A DNA stretch of 64,000 nucleotides from contig NZ_CP101527.1 of assembly GCF_026427595.1 (NCBI RefSeq), positions 1,435,001-1,499,000 of the forward strand, given 5' to 3'. Under the pieces are notes generated by a model. That model did not search any database and was not told the origin of the DNA. It was given only the letters and a program-made list of their open reading frames with translations. The stretch's first letter is position 1; each line of letters starts with the position of its first letter. Source of the stretch: Alkalimarinus sediminis (lineage in GTDB: Bacteria; Pseudomonadota; Gammaproteobacteria; Pseudomonadales; Oleiphilaceae). Below are positions 18,007-28,094 of this stretch, one piece after another. The position numbers and the translations under genes are program-made.

Positions 18007-19983
18007 CTAGCTTTCGAGTTCTTTTAGCCCCTTAAAAAATCTTAAAGCCTCTGGGTTGGCGAGGGCGTCTTTGTTCTTTACTTCTAGACCATGCACGATA
18101 TTTCTGACCGCTAATTCTACGATCTTTCCGCTGATGGTTCTGGGTATATCTTCTACTTGTATGATCTTTGCAGGTACATGTCGAGGGGTTGTGTTGGCTT
18201 TTATTACGGCTTTTATGTCGGCTTTAAGGGTGTCATTCAGAACCATTTCTGGTTTTAGTTTGACGAATAGTATCACTCTTACATCGTCTTTCCACTGTTG
18301 CCCAATCGCTATAGACTCCAGTACAGATTCAACCTTTTCTACCTGTCGATAGATCTCGGCTGTGCCGATTCTTACCCCCCCTGGATTTAAGACTGCATCT
18401 GACCGACCATGAATAATAACGCCTCTTTGAATTATCTCATTGGCGTTATTGGTGTGAGGGATAAACTCGCCATAGTCTCCGTGAGCCCAACAGTTTTCAA
18501 ATGACTCAAAATAGGCGCTTTGGTATTTTGATTCATCTTGATCGTTCCAAAAGCCGGTAGGCATTGAAGGGAAGGGGGTTTTACAGACTAGCTCACCTTT
18601 GCCTTCTTCTAGCATATTTCCGTGATCGTCATAGAATGACACATCCATCCCTAGACCTGCGCACTGTAGCTCTCCGCGATAAACTGGCAGCGTAGGGTTA
18701 CCTAAAGCGAAACATGAAATAATATCTGTACCACCAGAAATACTCGACACACACATATCCGTTTTAACGTCTCTATATAGATAGTCAAAAGTTTCATGTG
18801 CGAGAGGTGACCCTGTTGAAAGTACCGTCTTTAAGCTACTGAGATTATGGGTGTTACGCGGGTTTAAGTTAGCTTTGTCGCAGGCTGCATAGTACTTTGC
18901 ACTCGCACCCAATATAGATATCCTCTCTTGTTCTGCGATATTAAATAGAGTGTTTGGTGATGGATAAAATGGAGACCCGTCAAATAGTGTAACGGTTGCC
19001 CCTTGTGATAATGCACTCACTAACCAGTTCCACATCATCCATCCGCAGGTTGTGTAATAGAATATATTGTCTGCTTCAGTAAGGTTGGTATGAAGCGCTA
19101 GTTCTTTTACATGCTGCAGCAGTGTTCCTCCTGCACTGTGAACTATGCATTTAGGCACACCCGTAGTTCCAGATGAATACATGATATAAAGTGGGTCTGA
19201 AAACTCAATTGGTGTAAATGAGAGGGGGCTGCTCTTGGATGGCAAAAACTCTCTCCAGGTAGTATGACGAACTTTATATTCATATGCTGGCTCATCTTCC
19301 AGGTATTCCAGAATGACCAGTTTTTCAAGGCTAGGGAGTAGCTCCGCTATGTTATTAACCCGTTCTGATGTGCTAATTCTCTTACCTGAGTACTGATAGC
19401 CATTAGTGGCGATTAATAGCTTTGGTTTAATCTGGCCCAAACGATCTATTACGCCTTGTATCCCAAAATCAGGGGAGCAAGACGACCAGACAGCACCAAT
19501 GCTTGATGCGGCCAGCATGGCGACTATTGCCTCACTGCAGTTAGGTAAAAATCCAGCTACTCGATCACCTTTGACGATATTCATTTCGCGCATAGAGGCA
19601 GCGACTCTCTCGACTTCCGAATAAAGGTCGGCATAGCTTAACCTTTGCCGAGCACCTTTCTCATTGTGCTCGATGATCGCCATATCTTGATTGGATTTAG
19701 GAAGCAGGTTTTCTGCGAAGTTGAGCGTTGACCCAGGGAACCATTGGCAGTGTCTGAATATGCTGCTTTGCTGAAAAGTGTTTGTTAAATCAAAGTCACC
19801 CTTAATATTGAAGTACTGAATTATACTCGACCAAAATAGCTCTTTATGTTCAATAGTCCAACGGTGTAAAGCCGGGTAACTGTCAAAACTCAGGCCATAT
19901 TGTTCTGCTAAATAAGCGGTAAAGTGCGTAAGATTTGCGTTGGCAACCTGTGCTTGGTCTGGTGCCCATAATAATTTGTTCAT
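18007..19983 (-). CDS. aacS: Acetoacetyl-CoA synthetase
   Basis: A 658-residue ANL-family ligase that activates acetoacetate to acetoacetyl-CoA. The length and the N-terminal ACAS_N region (GLSFDSYPALHRWTIEHKEL, then FPGSTLNFAENLL) are typical of acetoacetyl-CoA synthetases rather than Acs. The phosphate loop is YSSGTTGVPK near residue 265, and the A10 region near 625 reads RTISGKIVELAVRN. It is the last gene of the liu operon, 10 bp after liuE, so it would recycle the acetoacetate released by HMG-CoA lyase. Immediately downstream lies the 213-bp hairpin array. Confidence 0.93.
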   Translation of the reverse strand: MNKLLWAPDQAQVANANLTHFTAYLAEQYGLSFDSYPALHRWTIEHKELFWSSIIQYFNIKGDFDLTNTFQQSSIFRHCQWFPGSTLNFAENLLPKSNQDMAIIEHNEKGARQRLSYADLYSEVERVAASMREMNIVKGDRVAGFLPNCSEAIVAMLAASSIGAVWSSCSPDFGIQGVIDRLGQIKPKLLIATNGYQYSGKRISTSERVNNIAELLPSLEKLVILEYLEDEPAYEYKVRHTTWREFLPSKSSPLSFTPIEFSDPLYIMYSSGTTGVPKCIVHSAGGTLLQHVKELALHTNLTEADNIFYYTTCGWMMWNWLVSALSQGATVTLFDGSPFYPSPNTLFNIAEQERISILGASAKYYAACDKANLNPRNTHNLSSLKTVLSTGSPLAHETFDYLYRDVKTDMCVSSISGGTDIISCFALGNPTLPVYRGELQCAGLGMDVSFYDDHGNMLEEGKGELVCKTPFPSMPTGFWNDQDESKYQSAYFESFENCWAHGDYGEFIPHTNNANEIIQRGVIIHGRSDAVLNPGGVRIGTAEIYRQVEKVESVLESIAIGQQWKDDVRVILFVKLKPEMVLNDTLKADIKAVIKANTTPRHVPAKIIQVEDIPRTISGKIVELAVRNIVHGLEVKNKDALANPEALRFFKGLKELES

Positions 19984-19993
19984 CTATGTGTAC

Positions 19994-20893
19994 TCAATTT
20001 TTCAGTGGTCGAGCGAGTGCGACTTTTGATCCATTTGGGCGGTTTAGTTCTTCGCAGATATAGCGTCCAGCATCTATTAGCTTGTCTAAATCCACCCCTG
20101 TATTAAGACCTAGACCATGAAGCATATAAATAACATCTTCTGTAGCGACATTACCTGACGCGCCTTTGGCGTAAGGGCAGCCACCTAAACCGGCTACTGA
20201 TGCATCAATGGTGCGGATACCTAACTCTAGGGATGCATAAATATTAGCTAGTGCTTGTCCGTAGGTATCATGAAAGTGAACCGCTAACTTATTGACGTCA
20301 ATTTGCTGGGTTGTTTCTGTTATAAGTTCTTTTACTTTATGAGCAGTGCCCACGCCTATAGTGTCGCCTAACGATACTTCATAACAGCCGATATCTATTA
20401 AGCGTTGTGTTGTATCGATAACCTGCTTGAAGGAGATAGCGCCTTCATAGGGGCAGCCCATCACACAAGAGACGTAACCTCTTACTTTAAGATTATGCTC
20501 TTTTGCCATTGAGATTAACGGTATAAATCGCTCAATGCTCTCCTCAATGGTGCAGTTGATATTTTTACGAACAAACGTTTCTGAAGCACCCGTAAAAATT
20601 GCGACTTCATCTGCTTTGGCCGCAATAGCCTGTTCTAGCCCCTTTATATTGGGAGTTAGCGCAGAATAAGTGGTCTTGTCTTGTCGATTGATGGTTGCTA
20701 GTACTTCTGAGCTAGAGGCCATCTGCGGCACCCATTTCGGGGATACAAAGCTTCCAGCCTCAATAGACGTGAGTCCAGTTTTAGACAGTAGGTTGATGAA
20801 TTCGACCTTTTGTTTAACAGATAGCGGTACGCGTTCGTTTTGTAGTCCATCTCGCGCACCAACCTCAACAATTTTTGCGCTATCAGGATTCAT
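19994..20893 (-). CDS. liuE: Hydroxymethylglutaryl-CoA lyase
   Basis: It cleaves HMG-CoA to acetyl-CoA and acetoacetate, the last step of leucine/isovalerate breakdown. The TIM-barrel HMGL-like motifs are clear: VEVGARDGLQNE near the start (catalytic Arg and metal Asp), GCPYEG, HFHDTYGQALAN with the metal-binding HxH-type histidines, and the signature GLGGCPYAKGASGN with the catalytic Cys. The reading frame extends upstream to 20935, but the ATG at 20893 gives 299 residues, the usual length, and has AAGG 9 nt before it. It overlaps the liuD stop by 11 bp, indicating coupled translation. Confidence 0.95.
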   Translation of the reverse strand: MNPDSAKIVEVGARDGLQNERVPLSVKQKVEFINLLSKTGLTSIEAGSFVSPKWVPQMASSSEVLATINRQDKTTYSALTPNIKGLEQAIAAKADEVAIFTGASETFVRKNINCTIEESIERFIPLISMAKEHNLKVRGYVSCVMGCPYEGAISFKQVIDTTQRLIDIGCYEVSLGDTIGVGTAHKVKELITETTQQIDVNKLAVHFHDTYGQALANIYASLELGIRTIDASVAGLGGCPYAKGASGNVATEDVIYMLHGLGLNTGVDLDKLIDAGRYICEELNRPNGSKVALARPLKN

Positions 20894-22910
20894 GCTCTGC
20901 ATCCTTGTTTTCATCGGTAAGCGCTTCAAATTCAATCAGTTCATTTTCTGCATCTACCAAGTCATCTGTTTTGCAAAAAATATCCTTAACTATACCGCTC
21001 TTAGGCGCTGAAATAGTGTGTTCCATTTTCATTGCTTCTAAAATAATAAGGGGGGCACCTTTCTCAACTCTCATTCCTTTTTCTATTTCAATACTGACAA
21101 TTTTGCCGTGTATAGGCGCCAGCAGTGAACCTTCTTGCTGCTGCTCTTCGTAGTTGTGGTTAACCATTGGAGGCAAAAACTGTAGCGAACAACCTTCGGT
21201 GAAAAGGTGAATGATCGATTTTGAAATGTAAAACTCGCAGGAAGTTTTAGTGCCATTTATTAGTGTGGTAATAGTATTTTTATCTATTGTATAGCTGATA
21301 TCGTAGTGTTGATCTTTATATTCGATAGAGAACTGTTCGCAGCCTTTTTTTGATAGGTTAAAGCTGTGAATGGTCTCATCAAGCTCTAAGTCGAAGCTAT
21401 AACTCTGGCTACCATTGATATGCCAAAAGTCAGTATAGTCCCAAGGAGACTGGGGGGATGAGCTTGGTTTATCGACGTTCGATTGGAAGTTGGATGTGAT
21501 TGCATCGATATACAGGGTTGCCGCTATCAGTAAATTGGCTGTTTTAACCTCTGGTAAAGAAAATAGAGCGTCGGCGTTTTGCTCAATGAACTCGGTAGTA
21601 ACATCGCCTGCTACGAAAGAAGGGTGCGTAAATACTGTCTTTAGGAAGTCGCAATTGGTATCTATACCGGATATATGGAACTGATTAAGTGCAAGGTTCA
21701 TCTGGCGTGCAGCCTTTGTACGATCAGCCCCCCATGTGATGAGTTTGGCGATCATGGGGTCATAAAAAACGCTAATTGCATCATGGGCTCGAATACCCGT
21801 ATCTATTCGTACATTTTTATTTTCGTCTGGTTGGCTCAAATAGCGGATTGTACCTGTGGCCGGCAGAAAGTTGTTGGCTGGCGTTTCTGCGTAAACCCGA
21901 GATTCAAACGCATGGCCATTACAGGGGATGTTATCTTGAGTAATTGGGAGTCTTTCACCATTGGCAATGCGTAACTGCCACTCAACTAAGTCAACCTGTG
22001 TGATCATCTCTGTTACCGGATGTTCTACTTGCAGGCGGGTGTTCATCTCCATAAAGTAAAATGTTTCGTTTTTATCTAACAAAAACTCTACGGTGCCAGC
22101 ACCTGTGTAATTAATCGCTTTGGCACAGTCTATCGCTGCCTTACCCATGGCGCTTCGTGTTTCTGAAGATAAACCTGGAGCAGGGGCCTCTTCTATGATT
22201 TTTTGATGTCGGCGCTGTATTGAGCAGTCCCTATCATATAGGTAAACACCTTCATTGTGCTGATCGCAGAAGACCTGCACCTCTATATGCCTTGGTTGTT
22301 CGATATATTTTTCGATGAGTAGTTTTTCATCGCCGAATGATGATAGAGCCTCCCTTTTTGCGGCGTGAATAGCCTGCTCAACTTGTTCTTCTGAGCGAAC
22401 AATGCGCATGCCTTTGCCACCACCCCCTGCAGAAGCTTTGATTAGTTGTGGAAAGCCAACCTTAAGGGATTCAGAAGTTAACGTGGCGATCGATTGATCA
22501 TCCCCATGATAGCCAGGGACCAGTGGAACACCCGCTTTATTCATAATGAGCTTAGCTTGGCTTTTTGACCCCATTGCTTCAATTGAGGCTGCTGGAGGCC
22601 CAATAAATACAATATTGTTCTGTTCACATAGCAGGGGTAAATGGTGATTTTCTGATAAGAAACCATATCCAGGGTGAATCGCCTGAGCGCCAGAAACTTT
22701 CGCTATTTCGACGATTGAGTCTAATTTTAAGTAACTCTGGGATGGTTCTGCGCCACCAAGGTAATAAGCTTCATCCGCCTGTTCTACGAACATCGCATGT
22801 CTGTCTGCATCGGAGTAGACTGCGACGGTTTTTATGCCCATCTTCTGTGCGGTTTTTATGATTCTGCAGGCTATTTCACCACGGTTAGCTATGAGTATTT
22901 TAGTAAACAT
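20883..22910 (-). CDS. liuD: Methylcrotonyl-CoA carboxylase, biotin-containing alpha subunit
   Basis: A 675-residue biotin-dependent carboxylase subunit. The order is biotin-carboxylase N domain (FTKILIANRGEIACRI), ATP-grasp domain with the glycine-rich loop ASAGGGGKGMRIV near residue 160 and EMNTRLQVEHPVTE near 290, biotin-carboxylase C domain, linker, and a biotinyl domain with EAMKMEH near residue 640 where the lysine carries biotin. With LiuB it carboxylates 3-methylcrotonyl-CoA to 3-methylglutaconyl-CoA. It lies 3 bp after liuC. Its position between liuC and liuE fixes the assignment against propionyl- or acetyl-CoA carboxylase. Confidence 0.95.
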   Translation of the reverse strand: MFTKILIANRGEIACRIIKTAQKMGIKTVAVYSDADRHAMFVEQADEAYYLGGAEPSQSYLKLDSIVEIAKVSGAQAIHPGYGFLSENHHLPLLCEQNNIVFIGPPAASIEAMGSKSQAKLIMNKAGVPLVPGYHGDDQSIATLTSESLKVGFPQLIKASAGGGGKGMRIVRSEEQVEQAIHAAKREALSSFGDEKLLIEKYIEQPRHIEVQVFCDQHNEGVYLYDRDCSIQRRHQKIIEEAPAPGLSSETRSAMGKAAIDCAKAINYTGAGTVEFLLDKNETFYFMEMNTRLQVEHPVTEMITQVDLVEWQLRIANGERLPITQDNIPCNGHAFESRVYAETPANNFLPATGTIRYLSQPDENKNVRIDTGIRAHDAISVFYDPMIAKLITWGADRTKAARQMNLALNQFHISGIDTNCDFLKTVFTHPSFVAGDVTTEFIEQNADALFSLPEVKTANLLIAATLYIDAITSNFQSNVDKPSSSPQSPWDYTDFWHINGSQSYSFDLELDETIHSFNLSKKGCEQFSIEYKDQHYDISYTIDKNTITTLINGTKTSCEFYISKSIIHLFTEGCSLQFLPPMVNHNYEEQQQEGSLLAPIHGKIVSIEIEKGMRVEKGAPLIILEAMKMEHTISAPKSGIVKDIFCKTDDLVDAENELIEFEALTDENKDAEHES

Positions 22911-22913
22911 ACG

Positions 22914-23849
22914 TTATTCTGCCTTTGTTGATGGTGTTGTAGCGTTTGTTGATGGTGTTGTAGCGTTTGTTGATGGTGTTGTAGCGTCTGTTGATGGTGT
23001 TGTAGCGTCTGTTTTAGAAGAGTGTAATGACGAATTAGATGTGGTTGACCATGAAGGCTTTCGCTTGTTTAGAAATGCACTTAAACCTTCTTGCCCTTCA
23101 TCAGACGTTCTTAGCTCTGCGATTAGTTTGCAGGTGTAGTCAGTTAGAGCCTGTCCCCTTGGCTGGTTGTGTACTTGCTCTATAAGGGCCTTGGTTGATA
23201 TTAATGCTCTAGGTCCATTGTTAAGTAACTTTGTTATTATCATCTCAACAGCTGCGTCGAGCTTTTCACTTGGCAGGACTTCACCCACTAGTCCAATTCT
23301 TAATGCTTTAGACGCGTCAAACACTTCACCTGTCAAAAATAGATGTCGAGCGGCTCGTGAACCAATAGCATCAATTACAAATGGGGCTATAGTCGCAGGG
23401 CTCAAGCCTAGCTTTACTTCGCTCAATGCAAAACTTGAGGTTTCTTCGGCTAACACAATATCTGAGCAGGCTACCAAACCAACACCTCCGCCATAGACTG
23501 CACCTTTTACCTTAGTTACCACTGGCTTACTGCAGTAATTAATCGTAGACATCAGTTTTTCAAGTTTTTCTGCGTCTTTTAGGTTTTCTTCGTGACTGGC
23601 ATTGACCATAGACTTCATCCAGTTTAAATCTGCCCCTGCTGAAAAGTGCGGACCATTTGAACTCAATAAAATTAGTCTGACTCTCTGGTCATTTTCTGAC
23701 TGTTGAAAAGCTTCGGTCATTTCAGCTATTAAGTGTTGGTCAAAAGCATTTCGGATTTTAGGTCTGTTGATTGTGATATGTGCAACGCCTTGAGCGCTAA
23801 TGTCATATAAGAGCGACTGTGTAATGGCTGCTGTATCGTTTGTATCCAT
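22914..23849 (-). CDS. liuC: Methylglutaconyl-CoA hydratase (crotonase family) with repetitive C-terminal tail
   Basis: It hydrates 3-methylglutaconyl-CoA to HMG-CoA. The crotonase fold is seen in the oxyanion motifs HFSAGADLNWM (near residue 70) and GAVYGGGVGLVACSDIV (near 115), and in SEVKLGLSPATIAPFV. The catalytic part ends at about residue 265, the usual family size. The remaining 45 residues are a Ser/Thr/Pro/Ala-rich tail holding four 7-residue repeats (ATTPST plus D or N). The tail is encoded by a 21-bp minisatellite, is not part of the family fold, and is probably disordered. The stop is 3 bp from the liuD start. Confidence 0.92.
   Translation of the reverse strand: MDTNDTAAITQSLLYDISAQGVAHITINRPKIRNAFDQHLIAEMTEAFQQSENDQRVRLILLSSNGPHFSAGADLNWMKSMVNASHEENLKDAEKLEKLMSTINYCSKPVVTKVKGAVYGGGVGLVACSDIVLAEETSSFALSEVKLGLSPATIAPFVIDAIGSRAARHLFLTGEVFDASKALRIGLVGEVLPSEKLDAAVEMIITKLLNNGPRALISTKALIEQVHNQPRGQALTDYTCKLIAELRTSDEGQEGLSAFLNKRKPSWSTTSNSSLHSSKTDATTPSTDATTPSTNATTPSTNATTPSTKAE
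22924..23007. repeat. 21-bp minisatellite in the liuC 3' end, four copies
   Basis: Four 21-bp copies of a TTTGTTGATGGTGTTGTAGC-type unit start at 22924, 22945, 22966 and 22987, the last with a single-base change. The unit is in frame on the minus strand and encodes the TDATTPS/TNATTPS heptads of LiuC. Confidence 0.95.
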
Positions 23850-23916
23850 TGTCTTATCTATCCCAGATATCGTGTTAGCATTTCCTGGTGTGGTTTCAAT
23901 AATGCCTCAGAGGTCA

Positions 23917-25524
23917 TTACATGCGAAAAACCCCAAACCGAGTCTCTTCTTGTTCTATGTTGTAAGAAGCAGATATCGCTAAACCCAGCACTCGACGAGT
24001 GTCAGCGGGCTTGATGATACCGTCATCCCAGAGTCGGGCGCTTGCGTAGTATGGGTCGGACTGCTCTTCGAATTGATCAATTATGGGCTGTTTAAACTGA
24101 CTCTCTTCTTCCTCACTCCAGTTGACATTCTTTCGCTCGTAATTAGCTCTTTTAACTTGTGCCAAAACGCCTGCTGCTTGTTCGCCCCCCATAACCGCAA
24201 TTTTTGCATTGGGCCACATCCACATAAAGCGGGGGTTGTAGGCTCTACCACACATACCGTAATTACCCGCTCCAAAACTACCGCCGACCACTACGGTGTA
24301 TTTAGGCACTTTGGCGCAGGCGACAGCTGTCACCATTTTTGCACCGTGCTTGGCGATACCACCTTCTTCATACTTTTTACCCACCATAAAGCCGGTTATA
24401 TTCTGCAGAAAGACGAGGGGGATGTTACGTTGACAGCATAGCTCTATAAAATGAGCGCCTTTTTGGGCGGACTCAGAAAAAAGAACACCGTTATTTGCAA
24501 TTATGCCGACAGGATAACCCATGATGCGGGAGAACCCGCAGACCAACGTTGTACCAAACTGCTGTTTAAACTCGTCGAATTCAGAACCATCCACCAATCT
24601 GGCTATTATCTCTCTCGCATCATAAGGGGTCTTTAGGTCTACAGGTACCACGCCATTTAATTCTTCGACAGGGTATAAAGGGGGCTCTGGAGTCTGATAA
24701 GTTGGTGTTGCTTGCTTTTGATGGTGGGTGTTCTTTATGCATTGTCTTGCAAGGTGAAGTGCGTGTTCTTCGTTTTGAGCATAGTAATCTGCAACCCCTG
24801 ATCGCTTACAATGCACATCAGCTCCGCCGAGATCTTCAGCCGTCACATCTTCTCCGGTCGCTGCTTTTACCAGTGGAGGGCCAGCTAAAAATATTGTGCT
24901 TTGGTCTTTCACCATGATGCTTTCATCGGCCATAGCTGGTACGTAGGCACCACCCGCAGTGCAGAGCCCCATGACTACAGCGATTTGTGGAATGCCTTTG
25001 GCTGACATATTCGCTTGTCGATAGAATATGTGACCAAAGTGCTCTGCATCCGGGAATACTTCATCTTGTTGCGGAAGATTCGCTCCGCCAGAATCAACCA
25101 GATAGATGCAGGGTAGGCCGTTCTCTTCTGCAATGGTTTGCGCCCTTATATGTTTTTTAACCGATAACGGGTAATAAGTGCCGCCTTTAACCGTAGAGTC
25201 ATTGGCGACTATCATGCATTCGATCCCTTCAACGCGACCAATACCCGCTATCACACCCGCGCCAGGGACTTTCTCATCATAAACCTCGTGGCCTGCTAAC
25301 TGGCAGATTTCAAGAAAGGGTGCTCCGGGGTCAAGTAACTTGGCTACTCGATCCCGAGGGGGGAGTTTGCCTTTACTCAGGTGTTTTTTTAGCGAGGCTT
25401 CGCCACCACCCAGTTTTATATCATCAACAATCGAGTCAAGTTTTTCGACTAGCTTAGTCATTGCTAGTTGTCGTTGAGCAAATGTCTCAGAGTGGGGGTT
25501 AACTTTACTCTTTAAGATGGCCAT
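23917..25524 (-). CDS. liuB: Methylcrotonyl-CoA carboxylase, carboxyltransferase beta subunit
   Basis: A 535-residue carboxyltransferase. The N-terminal CT domain shows [20 protein letters not shown] and [18 protein letters not shown]. The C-terminal CT domain shows [20 protein letters not shown] and [16 protein letters not shown]. The [10 protein letters not shown] and FRM ends are characteristic of MCC-beta against propionyl-CoA carboxylase. It transfers CO2 from biotin-LiuD to 3-methylcrotonyl-CoA. It lies 110 bp after liuA and 67 bp before liuC in the same direction. Confidence 0.95.
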   Translation of the reverse strand: MAILKSKVNPHSETFAQRQLAMTKLVEKLDSIVDDIKLGGGEASLKKHLSKGKLPPRDRVAKLLDPGAPFLEICQLAGHEVYDEKVPGAGVIAGIGRVEGIECMIVANDSTVKGGTYYPLSVKKHIRAQTIAEENGLPCIYLVDSGGANLPQQDEVFPDAEHFGHIFYRQANMSAKGIPQIAVVMGLCTAGGAYVPAMADESIMVKDQSTIFLAGPPLVKAATGEDVTAEDLGGADVHCKRSGVADYYAQNEEHALHLARQCIKNTHHQKQATPTYQTPEPPLYPVEELNGVVPVDLKTPYDAREIIARLVDGSEFDEFKQQFGTTLVCGFSRIMGYPVGIIANNGVLFSESAQKGAHFIELCCQRNIPLVFLQNITGFMVGKKYEEGGIAKHGAKMVTAVACAKVPKYTVVVGGSFGAGNYGMCGRAYNPRFMWMWPNAKIAVMGGEQAAGVLAQVKRANYERKNVNWSEEEESQFKQPIIDQFEEQSDPYYASARLWDDGIIKPADTRRVLGLAISASYNIEQEETRFGVFRM

Positions 25525-25635
25525 GATGTTATCCGTTTAGTAGGTCTTATCAAATGCTATTGTTTATCGTTTCAATTATTTACTATTGAGCAAAATACTG
25601 TGATTGCTCTGATTTAGAGTCACTATGGTTAACCA

Positions 25636-26805
25636 TTACTTGGTCTCAACAAATACTTCTCGCCCTATTAGCATTCGTCTTATCTCTGAAGTACCTGCGC
25701 CAATTTCATACAACTTGGCATCACGTAGTAGTCGACCGGTCGAGTAATCATTGATATAACCGTTGCCCCCTAATATTTGAATAGCATCGAGTGCCATTTG
25801 AGTAGCTGCCTCGGCGCAGTAAAGAATAACGCCGGCAGCATCTTTGCGAGTTGTTTCGCCTCGGTCACAAGCTGACGCTACCGCATACAAATAAGCGCGA
25901 CAGGCATTAAGGGTGGTATACATGTCGGCTACTTTGCCTTGAATAAGTTGAAACTCACCAATAGATTGGTTGAATTGCTTGCGCTCATGGATATAAGGTA
26001 CAACGACATCCATACATGCTTGCATAATACCGATAGGGCCGCCTGCCAGTACGACGCGTTCATAATCGAGGCCACTCATTAGCACTTTAACGCCGTTATT
26101 CTCGCCACCTAGTATGTTTTCTGCAGGCACCTCACAATCCTGAAATACCAGTTCGCAAGTGTTGGATCCACGCATTCCCAGTTTGTCTAGTTTTTTGCTT
26201 CGTGAAAAACCTGGGTAGTCACGTTCAACTATAAAAGCAGTAATGCCATGAGGCCCTTTTTTGACATCGGTTTTCGCGTAGATGACGTAGGTATGTGCAT
26301 CAGGGCCATTGGTAATCCACATCTTGCTGCCGTTAAGGATATAGGTGTCTCCTTTTTTATCGGCTCTTAACTTCATACTCACGACATCGCTACCTGCGTT
26401 TGGTTCGCTCATGGCAAGGGCGCCAATATGCTCACCGGAGATCAATTTAGGCAGATATTTGTTTCGCTGCTCCTCAGTGCCGTTACGGTAGATTTGATTA
26501 ACACAGAGGTTTGAGTGTGCGCCGTAGCTTAAACCGATAGATGCAGACGAACGGCTGATCTCCTCCATCGCAATAGCGTGAGCGAGGTAGCCCATATTCG
26601 CACCACCGAGAGACTCGTCAACGGTAATACCGAGTACACCCATATCTCCAAATCTCTGCCATAGATGGTTTGGAAATTCATTCTCTAAGTCTGTCTTGGC
26701 TGCAATAGGTGTTATTTCGTTTTCAGCAAACTGTTTGACTTGCTCTCTAAGCATGTCGATTGTTTCGCCTAGGCCAAAATTTAGTGTGGAGTACTGGTTA
26801 GCCAT
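25636..26805 (-). CDS. liuA: Isovaleryl-CoA dehydrogenase
   Basis: A 389-residue acyl-CoA dehydrogenase that oxidises isovaleryl-CoA to 3-methylcrotonyl-CoA and passes electrons to ETF. The three acyl-CoA dehydrogenase domains are in order, with the [20 protein letters not shown] signature near residue 130 and [19 protein letters not shown] next. The likely catalytic Glu lies in [12 protein letters not shown] (about 250), a placement seen in isovaleryl-CoA dehydrogenases, rather than in the usual C-terminal site. The C-terminal part reads [22 protein letters not shown]. It is the first enzyme gene after liuR (42 bp). Confidence 0.95.
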   Translation of the reverse strand: MANQYSTLNFGLGETIDMLREQVKQFAENEITPIAAKTDLENEFPNHLWQRFGDMGVLGITVDESLGGANMGYLAHAIAMEEISRSSASIGLSYGAHSNLCVNQIYRNGTEEQRNKYLPKLISGEHIGALAMSEPNAGSDVVSMKLRADKKGDTYILNGSKMWITNGPDAHTYVIYAKTDVKKGPHGITAFIVERDYPGFSRSKKLDKLGMRGSNTCELVFQDCEVPAENILGGENNGVKVLMSGLDYERVVLAGGPIGIMQACMDVVVPYIHERKQFNQSIGEFQLIQGKVADMYTTLNACRAYLYAVASACDRGETTRKDAAGVILYCAEAATQMALDAIQILGGNGYINDYSTGRLLRDAKLYEIGAGTSEIRRMLIGREVFVETK

Positions 26806-26847
26806 TTTAAATTTCCTCGGTTTTTTATTTTTTACTTGTCTCGATTT

Positions 26848-27231
26848 TTATTCTGCACATGAATGCGTAAAGGCTTCTCGGCAACGTAGCTCCGCATCGT
26901 CGAGCTCTGCTTGCATCAACTGAATGTCGGTAAGTTGTTGTGCAAGCAAGGCGCGTTGTTGTTCGATTTTCTCAAGCAGCGTTTTTAGCTGTTTGGTGTT
27001 GCCTGATTCAGGGTCATATAACTCAATAAGGTCTTTAGACTCAGCGAGACTAAAGCCGAGCCGTTTTCCTCTAAGAATAAGTTTTAGATTGACGCGATCT
27101 TGGTCTGAGTAGATTCGTTTCTGCCCATCACGCGTGGGGGCAAGCAACCCTTCAGACTCATAAAAGCGGATGGTTCGGGTGGTCACATCAAACTCTTTGG
27201 ATAGCTCTCCAATCAAATATGTTTTTGCCAT
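26848..27231 (-). CDS. liuR: MerR-family regulator of the liu operon
   Basis: A 127-residue MerR-type regulator. The N-terminal winged helix reads YLIGELSKEFDVTTRTIRFY followed by ESEGLLAP. The dimerisation coiled coil spans about residues 75-118 (LKTLLEKIEQQRALLAQQL). It is the first gene of the liu operon and, by family knowledge, represses the operon and responds to a branched-chain acyl-CoA intermediate. It lacks the cysteine pattern of metal-sensing MerR proteins apart from a C-terminal Cys. The operator is predicted about 60 bp upstream. Confidence 0.92.
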   Translation of the reverse strand: MAKTYLIGELSKEFDVTTRTIRFYESEGLLAPTRDGQKRIYSDQDRVNLKLILRGKRLGFSLAESKDLIELYDPESGNTKQLKTLLEKIEQQRALLAQQLTDIQLMQAELDDAELRCREAFTHSCAE

Positions 27232-27288
27232 AATGCTTAATATTTACGTTGGTTTATAGAGAAGGTGATGGCGTTATATTGATTTACG

Positions 27289-27304
27289 TTTACGTTAACG
27301 TCAA
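27289..27304. promoter_or_regulatory. Predicted LiuR operator
   Basis: TTTACGTTAACGTCAA is a near-perfect 16-bp palindrome (one mismatched pair) and agrees with the TTTACGTTAACGT-type motif I recall for proteobacterial LiuR. It lies 58-73 bp upstream of the liuR start, the expected place for an autoregulated operon. Confidence 0.75.
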
Positions 27305-27382
27305 CTATAAAATATGAGTATTTCGAAATTAAATCCTAAAATAATTAGCTTTATGATGGGTGGGAGGGGTTATCGGATAACG

Positions 27383-28054
27383 CTATTTAAGATCGTCAAG
27401 CAAGCGAGTATTTAAGTCAACCCAGCGAGAAAGCTTACCCGCTTCACCGATCCGCTTTCCTTGGCCTCGTTGTTTTGAGAGCCATAGGCCATCACCGTTA
27501 AAGCTATACACAGGCACTAGATCGGTTCGTTTGGACGCAGGTTTTATATCTGAGATAAGGTTGTCGAGGATTAGTGGCTCTGAACTGGGGGTTTCGTAGT
27601 AAGCTAGAACCATATGAGCTTGGTTAAGGCGGATTGCTTTAACGTAGGTGATGCGGAGTTTATCGACCGGTACGCCCATAGTTTTTAGGGTGAAATATTT
27701 GGCAATTGAGTAATCTTCACAGTCGCCCCCGTTGGTCGCCAGTAGCTCTACTGGGGTCGCCCAGTAATCTTCTTGCCCCCAGTGCTGTAGGTCGGACTTA
27801 AACTGAGTTGTGTTAAAAAAACGGTTAACTTGATTTAGCTTATCTTCCGTAGACAGTTGTGAGGGGGTTGTGGCTAGCCGTTGCCACAGCTCAAGGCGGC
27901 TTCTTGCAGACTGACCGTACTTACTTTCGATATAACCGAGTAACTTGTCGCTTAGTTCAAACGCGTAAAGCATTGAAACACTGAACGAAAAAGCCAGTAT
28001 TAAAGCGTTGCGAAAGTAATGTTGGTTGGCTTGTGATAAATACATTATGTCCAT
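27383..28054 (-). CDS. Transglutaminase-like cysteine peptidase (LapG family)
   Basis: A 223-residue bacterial transglutaminase-like cysteine proteinase. An N-terminal hydrophobic segment (about residues 16-32) directs it to the periplasm. The catalytic triad candidates are C112 in GGDCEDYS, H147 in NQAHMVLAY and D164 in ILDNL. The family is typified by LapG, which cuts large surface adhesins when c-di-GMP is low, under control of LapD. No lapD or adhesin gene is in the window, but three c-di-GMP or LapG-type genes are. It is 40 bp downstream of the gspC-like gene, so it may be co-transcribed with it. Confidence 0.85.
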   Translation of the reverse strand: MDIMYLSQANQHYFRNALILAFSFSVSMLYAFELSDKLLGYIESKYGQSARSRLELWQRLATTPSQLSTEDKLNQVNRFFNTTQFKSDLQHWGQEDYWATPVELLATNGGDCEDYSIAKYFTLKTMGVPVDKLRITYVKAIRLNQAHMVLAYYETPSSEPLILDNLISDIKPASKRTDLVPVYSFNGDGLWLSKQRGQGKRIGEAGKLSRWVDLNTRLLDDLK

Positions 28055-28094
28055 CGAATCATTTGTTTTTATATGGACTAATTTTAGTTGTTCA

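Noticed and set aside
22834-23139. Plus-strand frame with FVDGVVA repeats opposite liuC
   Set aside because: It is the antisense reading of the minisatellite; liuC and liuD on the minus strand explain the DNA.
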